Program-made: the position numbers and the translations under genes
Notes under the pieces: model-generated
Database searches by the model: none
What the model was told of the DNA's origin: nothing
The model's input: only the letters and a program-made list of their open reading frames with translations
Assembly: GCA_031261505.1 (NCBI GenBank)
Contig: JAISJN010000020.1
Location: 1-47,814, forward strand
Reading direction: 5' to 3'
Source of the DNA: Clostridioides sp.
GTDB taxonomy: Bacteria > Bacillota > Clostridia > Peptostreptococcales > Peptostreptococcaceae
Length of the DNA: 47,814 nt
Part shown: positions 46,685 to 47,814 of the stretch, in pieces
Layout of the letters: each line of letters opens with the position of its first letter
How positions within the stretch are numbered: position 1 is the stretch's first letter

Positions 46685-46713
46685 TTGACGAGTATGGCGT
46701 AGGGTGCTATTAT
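46685..46713 (+). promoter_or_regulatory. rRNA promoter P1
   Basis: TTGACG (46685-46690), 17-base spacer ending in TGC, TATTAT (46708-46713): a good sigma-A promoter with an extended -10. A second possible extended -10 (TGATATAAT) lies at 46765-46773. Confidence 0.7.
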
Positions 46714-46781
46714 ATATAAGCAGCAAAAAACAAACCGTTTAAATTGTTTGTAGAATAAATCTTTTGATATAATTAAAATAG

Positions 46782-46816
46782 TTTATTAAGTGATTCAAGG
46801 TGAATTACTTAATAAA
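46782..46816. repeat. Near-perfect palindrome between rRNA promoters
   Basis: A 16-base arm at 46782-46797 is the inverse of 46801-46816 with one G-T mismatch and a three-base centre (AGG). It lies between P1 and P2. It could be a protein-binding site or a leader hairpin. Confidence 0.65.
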
Positions 46817-46839
46817 ATAAAAAAGATTTAAAAAAACTG

Positions 46840-46871
46840 TTGACACAAGTAGAAATAAATGATAATATAAT
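46840..46871 (+). promoter_or_regulatory. rRNA promoter P2
   Basis: Perfect TTGACA (46840-46845), then TAATAT at 46863-46868 after 17 bases, overlapping TATAAT at 46866-46871. It stands about 30 bases before the mature 5S start. Tandem promoters are usual for rRNA operons. Confidence 0.8.
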
Positions 46872-46901
46872 ACTTGTCTTAAGGACAACAGCCAAAACTA
46901 A

Positions 46902-47018
<117 letters not shown>

Positions 47019-47046
47019 GAGGATTTTCCTATAGCAGGTAAATCAA

Positions 47047-47135
47047 GCCGAAGTGGCGGAATTGGCAGACGCACAGGACTTAAAATCCTGCGGGACTTAC
47101 CTCCCGTACCGGTTCGATTCCGGTCTTCGGCACCA
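47047..47135 (+). tRNA. tRNA-Leu (anticodon TAA)
   Basis: 89 nt including an encoded CCA. Acceptor stem GCCGAAG / CTTCGGC, anticodon loop CTTAAAA with anticodon TAA, a long variable arm (GCGGGACTTACCTCCCGT) typical of leucine tRNA, and a GGTTCGATTCC T-arm. Confidence 0.97.
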
Positions 47136-47218
47136 TTATTTATTTAATAGATGATGTAAAAGGTACAAGACTTGCCTTGGTAAGAAAAAGTCAAAATAAA
47201 CACAATAAGTATTATTGT

Positions 47219-47295
47219 GGGCCATTAGCTCAGTTGGTTAGAGCGCCCGGCTCATAACCGGTAGGTCCGGGGTTCGAGTCCCTGATGGCCCACCA
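47219..47295 (+). tRNA. tRNA with CAT anticodon (Met, or Ile2 after lysidine modification)
   Basis: 77 nt including an encoded CCA. Acceptor GGGCCAT / ATGGCCC, anticodon stem CCGG / CCGG around CTCATAA. An elongator tRNA-Met is the simplest reading; tRNA-Ile2, whose C34 is turned to lysidine, has the same anticodon and cannot be excluded by eye. It is not initiator type, because the first acceptor pair is a normal G-C. Confidence 0.9.
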
Positions 47296-47340
47296 CAATA
47301 AGACTTAAAGAACATTGAAAATTAAACAGTAGGTAAATTA

Positions 47341-47372
47341 AGTTCGTTAGGTTCAGTCGGAACTAACGAACT
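47341..47372 (+). other. Pre-16S leader hairpin
   Basis: AGTTCGTTAG and CTAACGAACT arms, continued inward by GTTC...GAAC around one bulged G, make a stable stem about 75 bases before 16S. Just upstream, CATTGAAAATTAAAC (about 47313-47327) resembles the box A-like antitermination leader of Gram-positive rRNA operons. Confidence 0.6.
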
Positions 47373-47444
47373 ATATAAAGAAAACGAAACAAACCATATA
47401 AAGCCAGATATTTAGATAACAATAGTATCTGAGCCAAGTAAACT

Positions 47445-47814
<370 letters not shown>

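Overview
The window comes from a low-GC Gram-positive anaerobe of the class Clostridia. The codons are A/T-rich, Shine-Dalgarno sites are strong, the ribosomal protein order is clostridial, and the partial 16S sequence at the right end looks clostridial. Peptostreptococcaceae is a reasonable family-level guess from the 16S but was not tested.

Left part (1-16.7 kb). The window opens in the last codons of tuf. The S10-spc-alpha ribosomal super-operon follows, almost all on the + strand: rpsJ, rplC, rplD, rplW, rplB, rpsS, rplV, rpsC, rplP, rpmC, rpsQ, rplN, rplX, rplE, rpsZ, rpsH, rplF, rplR, rpsE, rpmD, rplO, secY, adk, map, a small KOW protein, infA, rpmJ, rpsM, rpsK, rpsD, rpoA and rplQ, ending in a strong terminator. 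In most clostridia and bacilli rplQ is followed directly by ecfA1-ecfA2-ecfT-truA-rplM-rpsI. Here that block resumes only at 40.9 kb.

Middle part (16.7-40.9 kb), an accessory insert. A few small membrane or hypothetical genes come first. Next are an iron-type alcohol dehydrogenase gene and a MerR-family regulator gene. A long choline-degradation bacterial microcompartment (BMC) operon follows (21.1-34.9 kb). It encodes a DMT-like transporter, a small unknown protein, BMC shell proteins, a catalytically impaired aldehyde dehydrogenase homologue, choline trimethylamine-lyase CutC with its activase CutD, a PduU/EutS-type shell protein, EutP-, EutT-, EutJ-, EutN- and EutQ-like proteins, a shell protein with a long charged tail, an active-type aldehyde dehydrogenase, the phosphotransacylase PduL and a last shell protein. 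The inferred pathway is choline to trimethylamine plus acetaldehyde (CutC/CutD). Acetaldehyde is then oxidised to acetyl-CoA and acetyl-phosphate (aldehyde dehydrogenase, PduL) or reduced to ethanol (alcohol dehydrogenase) inside a protein shell. A promoter with a 20-bp spacer centred on a palindrome lies upstream and is a good candidate target of the MerR regulator.

The 35-41 kb stretch is decayed: a broken MFS transporter gene, a VanR-VanS-like fusion remnant that has lost its phospho-acceptor histidine, and a VanY-like fragment, interspersed with related small palindromes. One intact gene there encodes a large protein of unknown role with a sigma-70 region-4-like helix-turn-helix.

Right part (40.9-47.8 kb). 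ecfA1-ecfA2-ecfT-truA (ECF vitamin transporter energising module and tRNA pseudouridine synthase), then rplM-rpsI and cwlD (spore cortex amidase). A ribosomal RNA region follows with tandem promoters, 5S rRNA, tRNA-Leu(TAA), a CAT-anticodon tRNA, and the start of a 16S rRNA running off the window. The 5S-tRNA-tRNA-16S order is unusual.
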